Source of the DNA: Anaspis maculata
Taxonomy: Eukaryota; Arthropoda; Insecta; Coleoptera; Scraptiidae
Direction of reading: 5' to 3'
DNA length: 64,000 nucleotides
NCBI GenBank assembly: GCA_949128115.1
Contig: OX421965.1
Coordinates: 8,525,420 to 8,589,419, forward strand
A program made the translations under genes and the position numbers. Shown here piece by piece: positions 34,710-47,123 of the stretch; the stretch's first letter is position 1; every line of letters begins with the position of its first letter. The notes beneath the pieces are model-generated. The model made no database searches and was not told where the DNA came from. It was given only the letters and a program-made list of their open reading frames with translations.

Positions 34710-37103
34710 GGGGGCCAATTTTTGAGAATATACGTAATGTTGCGTATGCGCAAATTTGCGTACGAAGATTTACGTATACGTTTCCGTGTGCCAATTTTTG
34801 AGCAGTGTTCGCAAAACGAAAAACGTTCGAATTGGGTCTTCGTAAATAAACGCATGGTAGACGCGACAACGTTGCAAATATCGGTGCATTTTATCTACTC
34901 AAGCCACGCCAAGCCTACCAAAGCTTTCAAACGTCAGTTTCTAATGTTCGTGTTTTCATTTAGATCAATGAATTTTCATAACCTCCATAATATTTAACAA
35001 CCAAGAATACGTCTGGAGACTCACTCTTGAACATAATTCAGGAAAAATAAAAACGATTACAACATAATTTTTTCCGTAGGCTTTGAATCTGTCGACGAAA
35101 AATGTCTGTGGATATCACTTACAGGGTGCAACATGAAAATTTTTTCTTACATTCGACGCCCTATCCTGATAATATGGTAATCGATTCCGATTTCTATCCT
35201 GATTATAAATATGCTTCACACCTTGATAGGTTAATCAACAAAACACAAATGCATGTGAAAGTTGATGAAGTTTTGAAATGATCGAAAAGTTATTTTTTGT
35301 TTTTAAGTAACTCAGTAAATTTTATATCATTTGAGTAGGTACAGGGTGTTCACGATAAAGTTCACCCCCCTCCAGTAGATTCTCCTTCAAAATATTTTGA
35401 AGGACTAAAATGTTTTTCTTCACGATTTTTCCCAGGGACCCTTGATCGATCCTCTAAGAGTTTTGAATTGGTACCGTATACAGGGTGTGATATGTAACTT
35501 TTTTATTTTAAATGCAACACCCTATATTTTATTCCGTTATTTGGTGGAGCCTTTTTTTCTGATTACAAATATATATGACATTATGATTTATTTTGACAAG
35601 TAAGTTGTCGGAAAAATAATAAAATAGGTAGTCAAATAATTTAGTTTCGCGGCAAGATGACTTTGGTTTCGACAGTTCACTTAAAAAAAGTTATTCTCGC
35701 AGCATTTTGTCTGTAGAATTTAACTCTGCATGGATAAATGGTCTAATTTGTTCCTAATACAGGGTGTCGCGTAATTTTTAATTTTTAATCCATTTAATTA
35801 CCATTTTATCATTTTTTTGACAGCTTCCTTGTCAAAATGAATCATAAATGTTATATATCTTTGTAATCAGAAAGAAAGGCTTCATGAAATGACGTTATAA
35901 AATATAGGGTGTTGCATTTGAAAAAAAAAACTTACATGTCACACCCTGTATACGGTACCAATTGAAAACTTTTAGACGATCGATTCAAGATCCCTGGGAA
36001 AAATCGTTGAGAAAATTTTTTTAGTTTTCCAAAATATCTCAAAGGGGAATCTCCTAGAGGGGGGGGTGAATTTTATCGCGAACACCCTGTACCTACTGAT
36101 ATGGATTTCATTTTAGTTTGAAACTTTTACTGAACCCAACTTAACTTCACAAAAAGTCAAACTTTTGAAAAAGAAATATTGCTTGGTAGTTTTCTTGACT
36201 AACCTATCGAGTGGGATATACGTATATTTATAATGAAAGCTGAATCAATTCCTCTAATAACATACACGTGTCTAATTTGAGAAGAATTCTCGATGACTCG
36301 CGATAGACGACAGAAAAGTTTAGTGCCCTGGGAAGCTGCGAGAAAAAAGTGGTCTTGAATTTTTGAAACTATGTTTGAGCGGAAGCCTCCAATTTATACG
36401 TGAACACCTGTACCATTATAAAAATTGAAAAAGTAGCCAAATCAAACCAATCAACGCTGAATTTAGGCTAATTTTTGAAATCCGAAAAAAATTAACTATG
36501 AAGGGCTGTATCTTTGACAATAGGCCGAACTCTACAAAGTGGTTTAACTGGTTTATGAGTTTTCGTAATATTTTGACAAGATCTATCTACTCACAGTTGA
36601 ATTTGTACAACTGAACATTATTACCTATTTCCAAAAACCTGGAACTCGTTAGTGGGAAGCAAATGCAAAGCTTTACTGCAGACGATGAAAAGAAAAAAAT
36701 GAAACGTCATCGTGACAAAATTGAAACAGTGTCCCTGGAGCTGACAAAGATTGAAAAGAATGACAGAAGAGTGAGTAATTCTTTATTCAGGACGCATTCG
36801 TGAAGTTATTCCGTGCTGTATGTCATTACCCGCCTGACTCGGCACCATGATGGCCACATACCTTCAGCAATGCTATTTGTTTTATTGATAACAATAAAAA
36901 CATTAATACCTAACCTCACTCCATCTTAAAAGCGTATACGCAAAGTGACTTGCGCCGGCTCAGGTCCGCTCGCAGCAAAACGTATGAAAACGTGCGCATC
37001 GATGCGCATACGTAAAGAAACGATGGCTCAAAAATTGGAATTTACAGAAATCGCAAACTTGCGAACGTTTCTTGAAGTTGCGAAGAGTAGAAAATTGGCC
37101 CCC
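34710..37103. mobile_element. Foldback element with CGTA-rich sub-terminal regions (~2.4 kb)
   Basis: TIRs GGGGGCCAATTTT and AAAATTGGCCCCC are complementary. Just inside each end are clusters of GCGTATGCG, ACGTATACG and GCGCATACG words, many self-complementary. The interior holds a nested palindrome at 35200-36235. A short exon-like frame at 36660-36771 (TADDEKKKMKRHRDKIE, charged, ending at a GTGAGT donor) may be a remnant of an element gene. Confidence 0.6.
35200..36235. mobile_element. Nested palindromic element (~1 kb)
   Basis: Arms carry TACAGGGTGTTCACGATAAA (35340) paired with TATCGCGAACACCCTGTA (ends 36111). A further pair, GTATACAGGGTGTGA and TCACACCCTGTATAC, lies inside. Outside these, CCTTGATAGGTTAATC pairs with GACTAACCTATCGAG. 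The loop is at about 35640-35775. Confidence 0.75.
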
Positions 37104-38125
37104 TGAACTGTAACTGTGAGAAAAGTCATGAGGTAGTAGCTTTCCTTAATATTTTTTTTGTCATTGAGCTTGCCAAGAGGATGCAATTTGCTAACACAAG
37201 CCTTCCACCTGCATGAATATTTTTCAAAATAAGTTTTGCATCTTGTTTTTCAACTTTCCTACCCCTTTATTTTATATTTTATTTTTTTGTGAAACTTGCA
37301 TCTTATTATTCTATGCAGCAGTTGGCAATACTTGAATAATTTTGAAATTAGTAATAATAATTACTTTTTGATGTAGGACCCGCAAGATCCCCCAAGGACT
37401 GAGGCTGATGACAACAGTGACAAATTACACTACCCACTACCCATCAGCCGGCACAACAATACACTGAGGCCCATTTTTCCATAAGGAATCATGGGTAGAG
37501 ATCAGAAGGCTCTAGAATATTCTGGAGCGGTGATTGATGCATCCTGGCATTCCTATGGAACGATGTGTTTGGAGTACCCCAGAGCTGCTCAAGGCGAAAA
37601 CATCTATAATATCATCATTTGGACATCAGTGTTAACCTTCGCGTTAACAAACCAGACTTTAATAATTAGGAAGTGTGCACTACGACTAATTACACTTGTA
37701 ATCTCAACAAGACTTTGAAATAGAATGGAAGTCAAAAATTCAAATTGAATTATGCAAGGTATGAACGCAAGTTTTGTCACAAGTTGTACCATCACTGTAA
37801 TAGAAAGTCAGTAAGTTGTAGCTGATTTTTAACAAAGACATTTTTACGTGCTTATCACAAAAACACTTGCAAATGTCAATCTATCAACAGAATCAGTTTT
37901 ATACTTGGTTTTCTGTTATTGTGATGGCACCGAGAGGCCTATTCCATAATCCGATTTGCAGTAATGGTGTTAACTGTCAATATTTCAGGCCAATCTGCGA
38001 AGTTTTGTGGATTATGGCTGATTGCAACCTTTGGAGAGCTACGAGTATGGCTTATTAATGCTCCAAGAATTACACAGCCACCAGCCACAAATCCATGTTG
38101 GTGAAACCAGAGACTGGATGGACTA
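37104..38125. other. No gene recognised
   Basis: A possible exon after a GATGTAG acceptor at ~37377 (GACCCGCAAGATCCC...) has no matching neighbour. The open frame 37491-37718 shows no motif. Confidence 0.3.
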
Positions 38126-38727
38126 TACAGGGTGTTACACTTTTTTTGTCAATATTTTAGGAGATGGTAGAGCATCAAAAATCAAGTAGACTTTCACGAA
38201 AAATGTGTATCGGAAACGCACTATAATGGATATAGAGGCTTTCAAAGTTGAGTTTTAAAAATGATTGAAAACCAAACTTGGTACGATTGATGCACTATTA
38301 ATTAGCATTCATTCAGGGTTTACCATTACTTTGTTGAAAAACCAGTGGCGTAGATATTAGGGTTACCCACCAATTAACCCCGGTTATCTGCATGCCACTG
38401 AGATGAAATCAATCTTTGATAACATTTGCTGATTCCCCGGACAATTCTTAGCAAAAAAGGTACCTACTCTTGGTCCGAAGCTCGGAAGTCAACCATTTTC
38501 GAGAAAAACGACATTTTATGCTAAAAAACATGAAAATCGATCAACAATAAATTGACTGATGAGACTTTTGTAAGCTGCAGTATTATCGAAAGTATTGAAA
38601 TAACTGAAAAAAAACATTTATTAGGAATTATTGCTTTTGTTCAGTATTACTCAACTAATTACAAGATAATTTATTGAAAAATGAAAAATGAGTCAACAAT
38701 TTTTTTCCAATTTTTTGACACCCTGCA
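38126..38727. mobile_element. TACAGGGTG-ended element (~600 bp)
   Basis: TACAGGGTGTTACACTTTTT at the left faces TTTTTTGACACCCTGCA at the right. The interior GATGGTAGAGCATC word is shared with the foldback at 58352-58732. A short CAGTGGCGT...ATGCCACTG pair at 38344-38400 may be an even smaller insertion. Confidence 0.5.
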
Positions 38728-38875
38728 ACTTGGAATCTGAAGCCCGAAAAAAGCATTTCCTCTATACAGATTTGTAAGCATGGGCATTTTTTCTTATTCG
38801 GCCCACTATTTCAGTAATATATGTTCTGCATTTGAGCAAAATCAGCTGAGCGACTTCAAAGTTATGATGAAGATA

Positions 38876-39006
38876 AATACCGTATGTTCATTAAAAACTT
38901 CAATAAAGGGAGGCTGTGACGCAGGCCATTCGATCCGAAAACGGCCAGGTTATCATCGGTCCACGGCCTCCCATTATTGATTTTTTTAATGAACATACTG
39001 TATTTT
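38876..39006. mobile_element. MITE (~130 bp)
   Basis: Left AAATACCGTATGTTCATTAA and right TTAATGAACATACTGTATTT are inverted, followed by AAGGGAGGC and GCCTCCC. Confidence 0.75.
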
Positions 39007-40165
39007 TGCTAGATGTTCCATATTTTCTGGATGTTCTGGGTGCAATCTACTCACTTTTTATTTCTCTATCAACTGGCAAAGTTTTCGCTTCCAAAGCAAG
39101 CAAATCCAAGCACTCTGTATGAAAAGATCAGATAAGAAGGGTATTATCTCGGGTATTATTAAGACTTGTGTTTATGTTATTATTTAATTTGTTTCCTACT
39201 GTTATATTGAATCACCAAACAATTAATAAAAAAATTGATGAAAGGATCCATTTTTCTTGTAGAGGAGATGTATATTGTAACGTGTAAAAAATGTGAAAGT
39301 AACAATAAATGTAAAAACAACGTGGCACACGTAGAGTGCACACATAGAGTTGACGGCACGCCACAGGGACCTGTCGGCGGAGCCTAACTGCGCGAACTTA
39401 GTTCATCTAGTGGTGCACCTAGATTTGCAGTGGGATTTTAGGTTTGCCTGTGACCGGGTAATGGTCCACCACTCCAGCTGACGGTGTTCCCTATTTCAAC
39501 ACAAGGACTCGTTCAAAACGATTTTTGTCTTTCTCACAAACTTGCTGCGCAAATATCTAATTTCTGGTAAACTTCCTCCGTTCCAATGTAAACCTAACTT
39601 TCGAGGCCACACCACAGGCCACACCATAAACGGCCACAGAATATGTGCCGTCAATTCTTCCCAGCCAAGCCACTGTTCAGCTTCATCTTCATGTCCTCTG
39701 AGCACGGACAGCGTCAGGGTCACATTGACACCTACTACTTGTTTGTCAACTGGGGCTGCGGCGACGGCGAGTATCGTCATGAAATTGGATGGCTTGAACT
39801 ACTTCGTCCAACGTCGTCACAACCACATCACCAAACCAATGCACAACATAGAATATGCACAATACTGCTGGGGCTATGAGGCTAATGCAGCGGTTCCAGA
39901 GGAGAAGGGAGGGGGTGTATACTGTAGATATCTTGGTCTTCTATGAGGCATTCCTCGAGGCATTCCCTGCTGACGGCACTGGCGATCGATCGCACTTTCA
40001 AAACACACTGAACAAAACAGTCTTATCGTTGACTCCGCGACTCTAGTAGGTCTTACTGAAATAAAATCAAAATCCTCTTCGTACATTACATAATCTATAT
40101 TTTTGATTTTTCGAGGACGTTTGACGTGGTTTGACGTTACACAGATGAAATAGTATTTTATGTTA
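39007..40165. other. No gene recognised
   Basis: Overlapping frames at 39542-39946 are open on both strands and carry no family motif. AATAAA words occur near 39302 on the plus strand but no transcript is evident. Confidence 0.3.
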
Positions 40166-41483
40166 CTATTGGCGAAAATCAGCGGCCACCAGAAGGCGCT
40201 GAACGCAGTCAAACATGGTGGCCCAAGGGGCCTTGACAAATAGGTACCCAGCGCACAGTCCAGCGCAGTAGCGCAGTAGCACTCGACAGTTGACAGTACC
40301 TACTCCAAATAACAAGATATTGACAGTTTTGACAGTTGAAAAATAATTAAATTTTTTCGTCTTCCTTGTTTTCCACATCGTCGTGAATGTGAGCGAGTGA
40401 GTGTTGTAGTTTGACTTGAATTACTGCGTTAGTATACGCCGATGGACACAATGCACAATGCAGCAGCAAAAGCCGATACGTAAGTTGGTGAAATGCTGGC
40501 CGAAAAAAGCAATCTCATAATGCTCATTTACATTACAGGTGTTGAGTTGTGTGAGCCCCTTGCACACAAGGTGGAAATACTAAGCCCCCACAAGACAAGG
40601 CATAGGTACAACAGGACGCATCACGAAAATAAGCCAACAATTATCGTTTAGGCCAGAAAGATGAACATTCTTTTGGAGTAATCGTACGATTCATACATTG
40701 ACTGTAAAGTAAAATTTCAGTAGCTAATAAGCATTTACCGCTGTCTAGAACAATAAAAATCATAGTTTATCAATAATAATTGAGTATTCTTCAATCATAA
40801 GTTTAATCATAGCTCATCGGTTGATGTTAGTGTTTCTACAATGGAAAATATTTTCATATCGATTAACGTTCTAAATCTGAACTGATGAGGCGAGTGACGG
40901 ATTCTGATTTGCAGGCCAGGTATCTTCTCTCAATACCGCTGGCGTTGATCTCCAGGCTCTCCGGCTGCTCTCACTGGCTTATCGGAGATGGCTTCACGAG
41001 TTCACAACACTGTTCTAACAACCGGTCCACAGAACCTGACCTCCAAATGGTTTTCAATTATCGATTTATGAGACATAACAAAGCACAAGAGTCTCAGTCG
41101 CAGTGAGCCCCAGTCACCACACACACACGATTAAATGACCTGCCTCAATCACTTCTTCGCCTTCGCACTTTGTCGAGAGGGGGCTGATTTGGTCACCAAC
41201 ATGACCATAAATAATGGGCAAATGAATTTGTATTATTGGCATTTTCTAAAACAAAAATAAGTTAGAGATACTGCAACGAAATTCCATTCCCAACGAACCC
41301 CCAGCTCTTGGCCCACTGTACAGGCCCACTGTTACGCTTCCACTGACAGCTTGACAGCTATCACTGTTGACAGCTGTTGTGATGTAAATGCGCACTGCGT
41401 TTACTACCTTTTTGTCAAGGCCCCTTGGGCCACCATGTTTTATTGCGTACAGTGCCACCACGCGGAAAAGATTTTCGCCAATA
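40166..41483. mobile_element. Foldback element (~1.3 kb) ending at copy 2 of the 810 bp family
   Basis: Arms TATTGGCGAAAATC (40167) and GATTTTCGCCAATA (to 41483) are inverted, followed by CATGGTGGCCCAAGGGGCCT and its complement. The right end coincides with the TA at which the 41484 element begins. Confidence 0.65.
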
Positions 41484-42287
41484 GTAGGTTCACTTGTACC
41501 GTGATTCTAGTAGGCTGGGCAAATTTCACAGTTTGGCATTGTAGACTTCACGTCCAACTGCCTAGTGTGCGCCTGAGCGTCTGGCTTCGAAAGATAGGTT
41601 ATGTTGGTGTGTTGACTGTTCACTCTTGCTGTCAAAAATGGAAAAAATACCGAAATCAACTTTGCAAATTGCAAGTATGGAGTGGATGTAGTTCACCTTT
41701 CACAAGTTCCGCAAATTTCTTGTTCCAGTACGATGTCCTGATCAGTGAAATCAAGTATTAACGCCGATGAATCCCATCCAAACAAAAATTCGAAGGATGT
41801 AGCGGTGTAGCTTCCCACAGTTCCCAGTCTTCCCGAGTGTGGGTACTTCTTTTAAAAACCAAGAATAGTTCACAATGCTTCCATATTATGTGGTTTTTGA
41901 AAATAAATTCACGTCTTCTCCGCAAAGCTGAACGTTATGGGGTACATGCCCAGCACCTATACTCCGCCAATTTTCTCCCAGAAGCGAGTTCTTGATGACA
42001 CCCTCGAGGGCTCCAAAATGGGCACTAGACGTTATTGTTCAAGACACAAGCTGAGGCACAAACACAGTTTTCACAGTAATGAGCACAATTCCACCACAAT
42101 TTCCGTGAAACTCGTGATTTTCAGTCTATTTGACATGAACGGTAATGTTGTTGATGTTGTCAAGCTTGAACTATCAAATATCAATGGCAACCAACTGCCA
42201 AGTTCTAGGGAGTTTTCAAATATCAGACTTGGAAACTTAGAAACAAAATCTCACAGCCAACTAGAATCACGGTACAAGTGAACCTAC
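41484..42287. mobile_element. Non-autonomous TA-flanked element, copy 2
   Basis: Left GTAGGTTCACTTGTACCGTG follows TA. The right end GTACAAGTGAACCTAC is followed by TT, a likely decay of TA. It is collinear with copy 3 at 47124, and its interior has drifted more. Confidence 0.85.
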
Positions 42288-42291
42288 TTTA

Positions 42292-42390
42292 GCGCCGAAA
42301 ACCGGGCATAGCATAACGAACGTGAATGCAGCTCGAGGCCCTAGGCCGAGAGCTGCATGTAAGAGAGTTATGCTATGCCGTTTTCAGCGC
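42292..42390. repeat. Short GC-rich palindrome (~99 bp)
   Basis: GCGCCGAAAACCGGGCATAG pairs with CTATGCCGTTTTCAGCGC, and GCAGCTC with GAGCTGC around a GGCCCTAGGCC centre. Confidence 0.8.
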
Positions 42391-43251
42391 GAGTATCATA
42401 CATCGTTTTTCGTGCTGCTTTTAATAAAATTACAAATAAATAAGATCATATCGCAATGATCATTGTAATAAATTTCAAGTTGGTACTTCTGCCATTTATC
42501 ACCAAGGCACGAGGCATATACCTACTAGATGCAGATTTTTGTGTGTCAAATGTCGATTTGAAAAATTGCGTCCTATGTTTGGATTTTCTTGCATAAAACT
42601 GCCCTCCCCCTCCCCAATTAGGAGGGCCATCCTCCAATAATCTCGAAATCACTGAGCTCTAGTGTCTTGTGTGACGACGAAACACAAAAAATAACATACA
42701 TTAATCACTTTTAAACCTTGGCGCCACAAAACGTCAAAAATCATTCTGCAATTGTACCAACAGCTATTAGAAAAATGACCCTAAAATATCAATTTTGACA
42801 ATGATTATTTATGATTTTAACCGAAAATTTCAAGCTATAACATTGGAAACGTGGTCTCTCTTGAATTCTGCATGGTTTTGCAAGGTTAGTTTATTTTTTA
42901 CGTGTACTTTTCACTTTGCCGCTCTAGATCTTTTTCTGAATATTACAGTGCAGGTCACCGAGCGTATATTGTCATTTTCGGTTATGGCAGCACGAAAAAA
43001 CGATTTCGCAGTTCGCACCACAGAGTATTACCGAACAGGGTATAGTGTTGCCCAACGTTGCTGCCAATCTTGAAAATTAAAAGTACCCTGGGGATTTTTC
43101 TTTCTCGCTCGCACTCACGTAAAACTATATTTCTGTCTCACACCAGTTTGTACGAGTTCTGCCCACCTAATGGCGTCACCTTACTACGTAGTAGGGATCT
43201 CAGTCACCTTATTTGTTCCAAAATGGCGCCCAAATTTTGTAAAAATTACCA
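42391..43251. other. No gene recognised
   Basis: AT-rich DNA with short frames and no assignable motif. Confidence 0.35.
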
Positions 43252-44757
43252 AATACAGGTTTCCTAAATTGAGCGTCTCTTTCTGGCCCGTGACGTCACG
43301 TTCGATTGCGCAGTAAATCGTCGCAGTCCTAGTGTGCCAACATTGCCCCGATGCCATAATAGCCGAACGTGTGTTTTGATGGTTTTATTATTGGTATTTA
43401 TACAGTTTTCACAAGTAGTTATGGAAAATAAATGTTGTGGGCCACTATGCAAGTCCACAGAGCTTTCTGCGCACGTCCATATATCGTTGATATATCCATT
43501 ACAAAAATAGTTGTATACGCGCATCAAATGCCTCTCTGGCAAATTCATCTCTGCGGAAAATTCATTTGCAATATTTATTGAGAAGTTCGTTATATTTTCT
43601 AGCAACTTTCCCAGCATAGTTGGCTTCAAAATTCAAAAAATAAAACGCACTTTTAACACGGCGGAGCAATGTAAATACAAATGGCGCGATCACTCATGGC
43701 ACTCTGTGCGCAGAACGTGCCGAAAACAGCTGCGCGGAATCGCGGATTCTCCATCTCTCTTTTGAGGAAACCTGTATTGGTCGTATATCGACTGCATCGA
43801 CTGCATTGTTCAAATGTAGGATGTAATAAAAAAATATATATTTTGCGACACCCTGTAAATTTACGCCCTAGTAATTTTTCATTGGGAAATTCAAAAATAC
43901 AGCAAAAATCCTTCAAGAATCATTTTATTTTTATTTTTGAAATTGCGTCAGTGATAAGGAGCTATTGAGGAGTATCAATATTAACGCAAATCCCGCTACA
44001 ACAGATCACAAAAATCTGCAGACAGACGTACTATTTCAGTGGCGCCTTGGGACATGTCCGAAAACATTCAATGAACAAAAAATACCAAAAGATGAAGAAA
44101 ACTCCAAAATAAAAACCGAACTAAAAACTTAGGTAGGTGCCTAGCAGGTATAAAGACATCTAAGGTAACACGACTTGAACAATATCGATCCAAAAATCTG
44201 ATTAACACTAAAAAGCGTATACCTACATGCTCAATATACCTAAAATTTCTGATGTATGCACGTCGTTTCTGCCATATAGGTATAGTTTGTCAAGAAAATT
44301 ATCATCCTATCTCAAGTGAGGATTTAACCGTTCCCGTAAACATAGAACGGTATAATCCTAACTCGATAAAATTGCCAAAATCAGGTGAAAAATATTGAAA
44401 TTGCCAAGTTTAGGGACGGAAATTGAAAGTTCACATAATGAGGCAGTATTCTACTGAATTTTGTAAGGGTCAGTCATTCCGGTCGATCGTTATCAATTGT
44501 TCAAACATTAAATCTTGTTTCGGCTCTCCTGAAAAGTAGCGATTTTCAAGTTAGGATGTTCTTACATTCGCACGTCGACTTATTTTCCATAACTACTTAT
44601 GAAAACTGTATAAATACCAATAATAACACCATCAAAACACACGTTCGGCTTATGGAATCGGGGCAATGTTGGCACACTAGGACTGCGACGATTTACTGCG
44701 CAATCGAACGTGGCGTCACGGGCCAGAAAGAGACGCTCAATTTAGGAATCCTGTATT
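43252..44757. mobile_element. Foldback element (~1.5 kb) with ~190 bp arms
   Basis: Left AATACAGGTTTCCTAAATTG and right CAATTTAGGAATCCTGTATT are inverted. Pairing continues through TCTTTCTGGCCCGTGACG, ATCGTCGCAGTCCTAGTG and CCGAACGTGTGTTTTGATGG. The interior (~43440-44580) carries no transposase. Confidence 0.8.
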
Positions 44758-44806
44758 GCTGGGAAAGTATTATGTATTTTCGTATATTTTGAGGATGCTG
44801 AACCGA

Positions 44807-45000
44807 TTGGCGGCAACATTGACTTGATTGGACCAACGCGAGGACCAACGTGAAGATCGTAGCACCGTTATTCTGGATCCAAATGGTCTAAAAAAAAAAT
44901 GCCTTTTGATTAGGTAACTCTCAAGTGAAACCGAATTGATTTTCGGTCGGGGCGTCTCATTGTTTGGGTAGTAATCAGGAATCGATGAGAGCCATCAGAT
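44807..45000. repeat. Dispersed repeat, copy 2
   Basis: Related to 29227-29412 in the same orientation. The frame open in copy 1 is interrupted here. It lies just upstream of the mariner remnant. Confidence 0.55.
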
Positions 45001-45091
45001 CGGCTGGAAACGGTTGGACATCTCTTGCAGAGTTTCTTTGTGCTGTGGCAGAGGAGGCTGACGGTAGAATTACGGCTCACCGAAAAGATAA

Positions 45092-46030
45092 ACGAGGGTC
45101 GTTTGATAAGTCTTTAGAATGGACATGAAGAAACATTTTTTTGGGTCAAAATTAGTTTTATTTCTCAACATAGTCTCATTTTAGCTCTATACACTTGGTC
45201 CAACGATGTTCAAGTCTTTTCATTTCTTCGCTATGGTATGATTGCCGAGACCCTCAAAATATCCGTTTTTGGCGTCGATTTCTTTATAATTCGATGTGAA
45301 TTTTTTTCCACCGAGCCAAGTTTTCAGTATTGGAAGTGGGGAAAAGTCACATGGGGCTAAATCTGGAGAATACGATGGGTGGGGAACAAATCGGAAGTTT
45401 AATTCGTGTATTTTGGCCATTGCAACGGAATGTCCATTAGAGTGCGCTTTTGGTCGATTTTCAGCAATCGCAGCAGCCATCGCGCCGATAGCTTCTTCTT
45501 TTGCAAATGTTCGTGCAGATGTTGAATACACGTTCAGTTGAGATGCCCACAGCTTTAGCAATCTCGCGCACCTCCACTTTACGGTCATCTAGCACAATAC
45601 CATGGATTTTGTGGACCATTTTTGCTGTTGTGACCTCATTTGGCCTTCCAGATCGTGGTTCATCAGTCGGGCTCGTACGACCTCGGTTAAACTTTTTGTA
45701 CCAATTAAAACAGTTGAGTTCGATGGAGCAGATTCCCCTAAAGTCCTCGTAAAGTCTTCAATTGTTTGTAAACACTTCAGGCCTTTCAAAAAATAGTATT
45801 TGATTACAGAGCGAATCTCATTTTTCTCCATTTTCGCAAAATACCAGGAGTCGTGTATCTCAAATGGGCCCCAAAGATGAACTATTTGACGTATATGTCT
45901 AAAATTTTATATTTAGGCAATCTAAGCTTGCTAGATTTCAGTAAAAATAGGAACTCCGCGCTAGTACCGCTATTTCAGTGTCATTCTAAGGATATGTCAA
46001 ACGACCCATAGATAAGCAAACGACCCTCGT
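45092..46030 (-). mobile_element. Internally deleted mellifera-type mariner
   Basis: The left TIR is ACGAGGGTCGTTTGATAAGT. The minus-strand coding relic starts at 45831 (MEKNEIRSVIKYYFLKGLK, the mariner N-terminus). It resumes in 45588-45220 with FVPHPSYSPDLAPCD, the third catalytic Asp motif, and WLGGKKFTSN. The middle of the transposase, including the first two catalytic acids, is missing, and frames are shifted. Full mariners are ~1.3 kb; this is 0.94 kb. The right end carries a duplicated TIR tip. Confidence 0.9.
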
Positions 46031-46129
46031 AACTGTCCATGGCACTCAGTCGATCCCGAGGTCGATCCTCATCTGCACTGTTCATTTCGAAGTTGTAGTG
46101 CTTTCAGTGTCATATTGTTTCGGATAAAA

Positions 46130-46760
46130 ACATCTTGGACTGATCTTTGGATCCTGTTCGGCACAGGCCATACAAAGCGGTATATAACAGTACCTATGTA
46201 CTTACACCAGATTGCCTGCCATGAGAGTTTTGGCGAAGAGAAGACCACTGCATTACGAGGATTCCATGCGTTTACCGGTTGTGAATTGTGATACCGTCTT
46301 ATCTTTCATAAGAAAAGGAAGGAAGTCGACAGTGAAAGTGTGAAAGAGCTTTACAGATAGTACTGACCGAGGTACTGACGCTTTCTTTGCCATTTTTCAC
46401 CCCTTCCATTAGGTACCGATGCTACATTCAGCGTCCTAGAAAAGTTCGTGGCTTTCCTATATGGCGCGAACAAAAGCAGGAACTTTGAACGAAGCACGGA
46501 AGTATTTGTGACAAAAACGAAAACCCTTAAGTTACCACGGACTCAGTCTGCACTGCGTCAACACATTTTTTGGACAATGTTCCAGGCTGGCAACATCTGT
46601 GGTCAAGCCGATGACGAGAACCCCAACATCTCATGCCCCTCCCTTTAACTGGGGTTGGGAGTAGACGACAGCACTGTGGACTAGGGATCACGCCTGTGGA
46701 CACCGCCATGGATAGATTTTGCCACCTATATGGGAGTCAGTCAATGAACTTGATGAATCA
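46130..46760 (+). pseudogene. Decayed transposon-type ORF (FxGTGxxKRYI / FHAFTGC / LPxTQSALRQHI)
   Basis: Across several frames one can follow LFGTGHTKRYI, then IACHESFGEEKTTALRGFHA and FTGC, then FVAFLYGANKSRN and LPRTQSALRQHI, and FQAGNICGQADDENP. These motifs in this order occur in a multi-copy, uncharacterised gene family common in insect and other animal genomes and thought to be mobile-element derived. Stops and frameshifts break it, so it is not functional. The family link is from memory of the motif order; a protein search would settle it. Confidence 0.5.
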
Positions 46761-46763
46761 GTG

Positions 46764-46905
46764 CCGTAACTAGGCTTGTTGGCGCTTGTGGCAATGTAGC
46801 AATTGTGCGCCCCAAGGAAGTAAACATCCCAAGGGGGCCAGGCCCTGCTAGAGCGCCGCAGGTGAAAATTTTCCCAGATAATAATAATAACAATGCTAAT
46901 AATAA
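46764..46905. repeat. hAT-like sub-terminal repeat fragment
   Basis: It starts CAGTGCCGTAACTAGG, like a hAT TIR. GCGCCGCAGGTGAAAATTTT plus an AATAATAATAA tract at ~46853 matches 24872-24922 inside the hAT element at 24621. No right end was found. Confidence 0.5.
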
Positions 46906-47123
46906 TCTCAAATTCAAGCTGGAACAAAGATTACAAAGAAACACCTGTACATAACGCGCAATATATGTAATAACCTTATAAAAAATATAGGTTTTGCAGC
47001 TTATGTATCTAGCTTGACACTTCTCAAAGTAGTGTCAAAATTTACAAGAAATTCTAGTTTTCTCTCAATTTAAGCAACGATTACAAAAAACGTTGTTCGA
47101 CACACGAGCCCACGAGCGCTATA

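Noticed and set aside
40441..40481. Short exon-like start (MDTMHNAAAKAD followed by GTAAGT)
   Set aside because: Joining to the next clear acceptor (~40540) gives an immediate stop, and no downstream gene is seen.
38555..40885. CTGATGAG words resembling a hammerhead ribozyme core (38557, 40882)
   Set aside because: Neither has the following GAAA box and helix arrangement.
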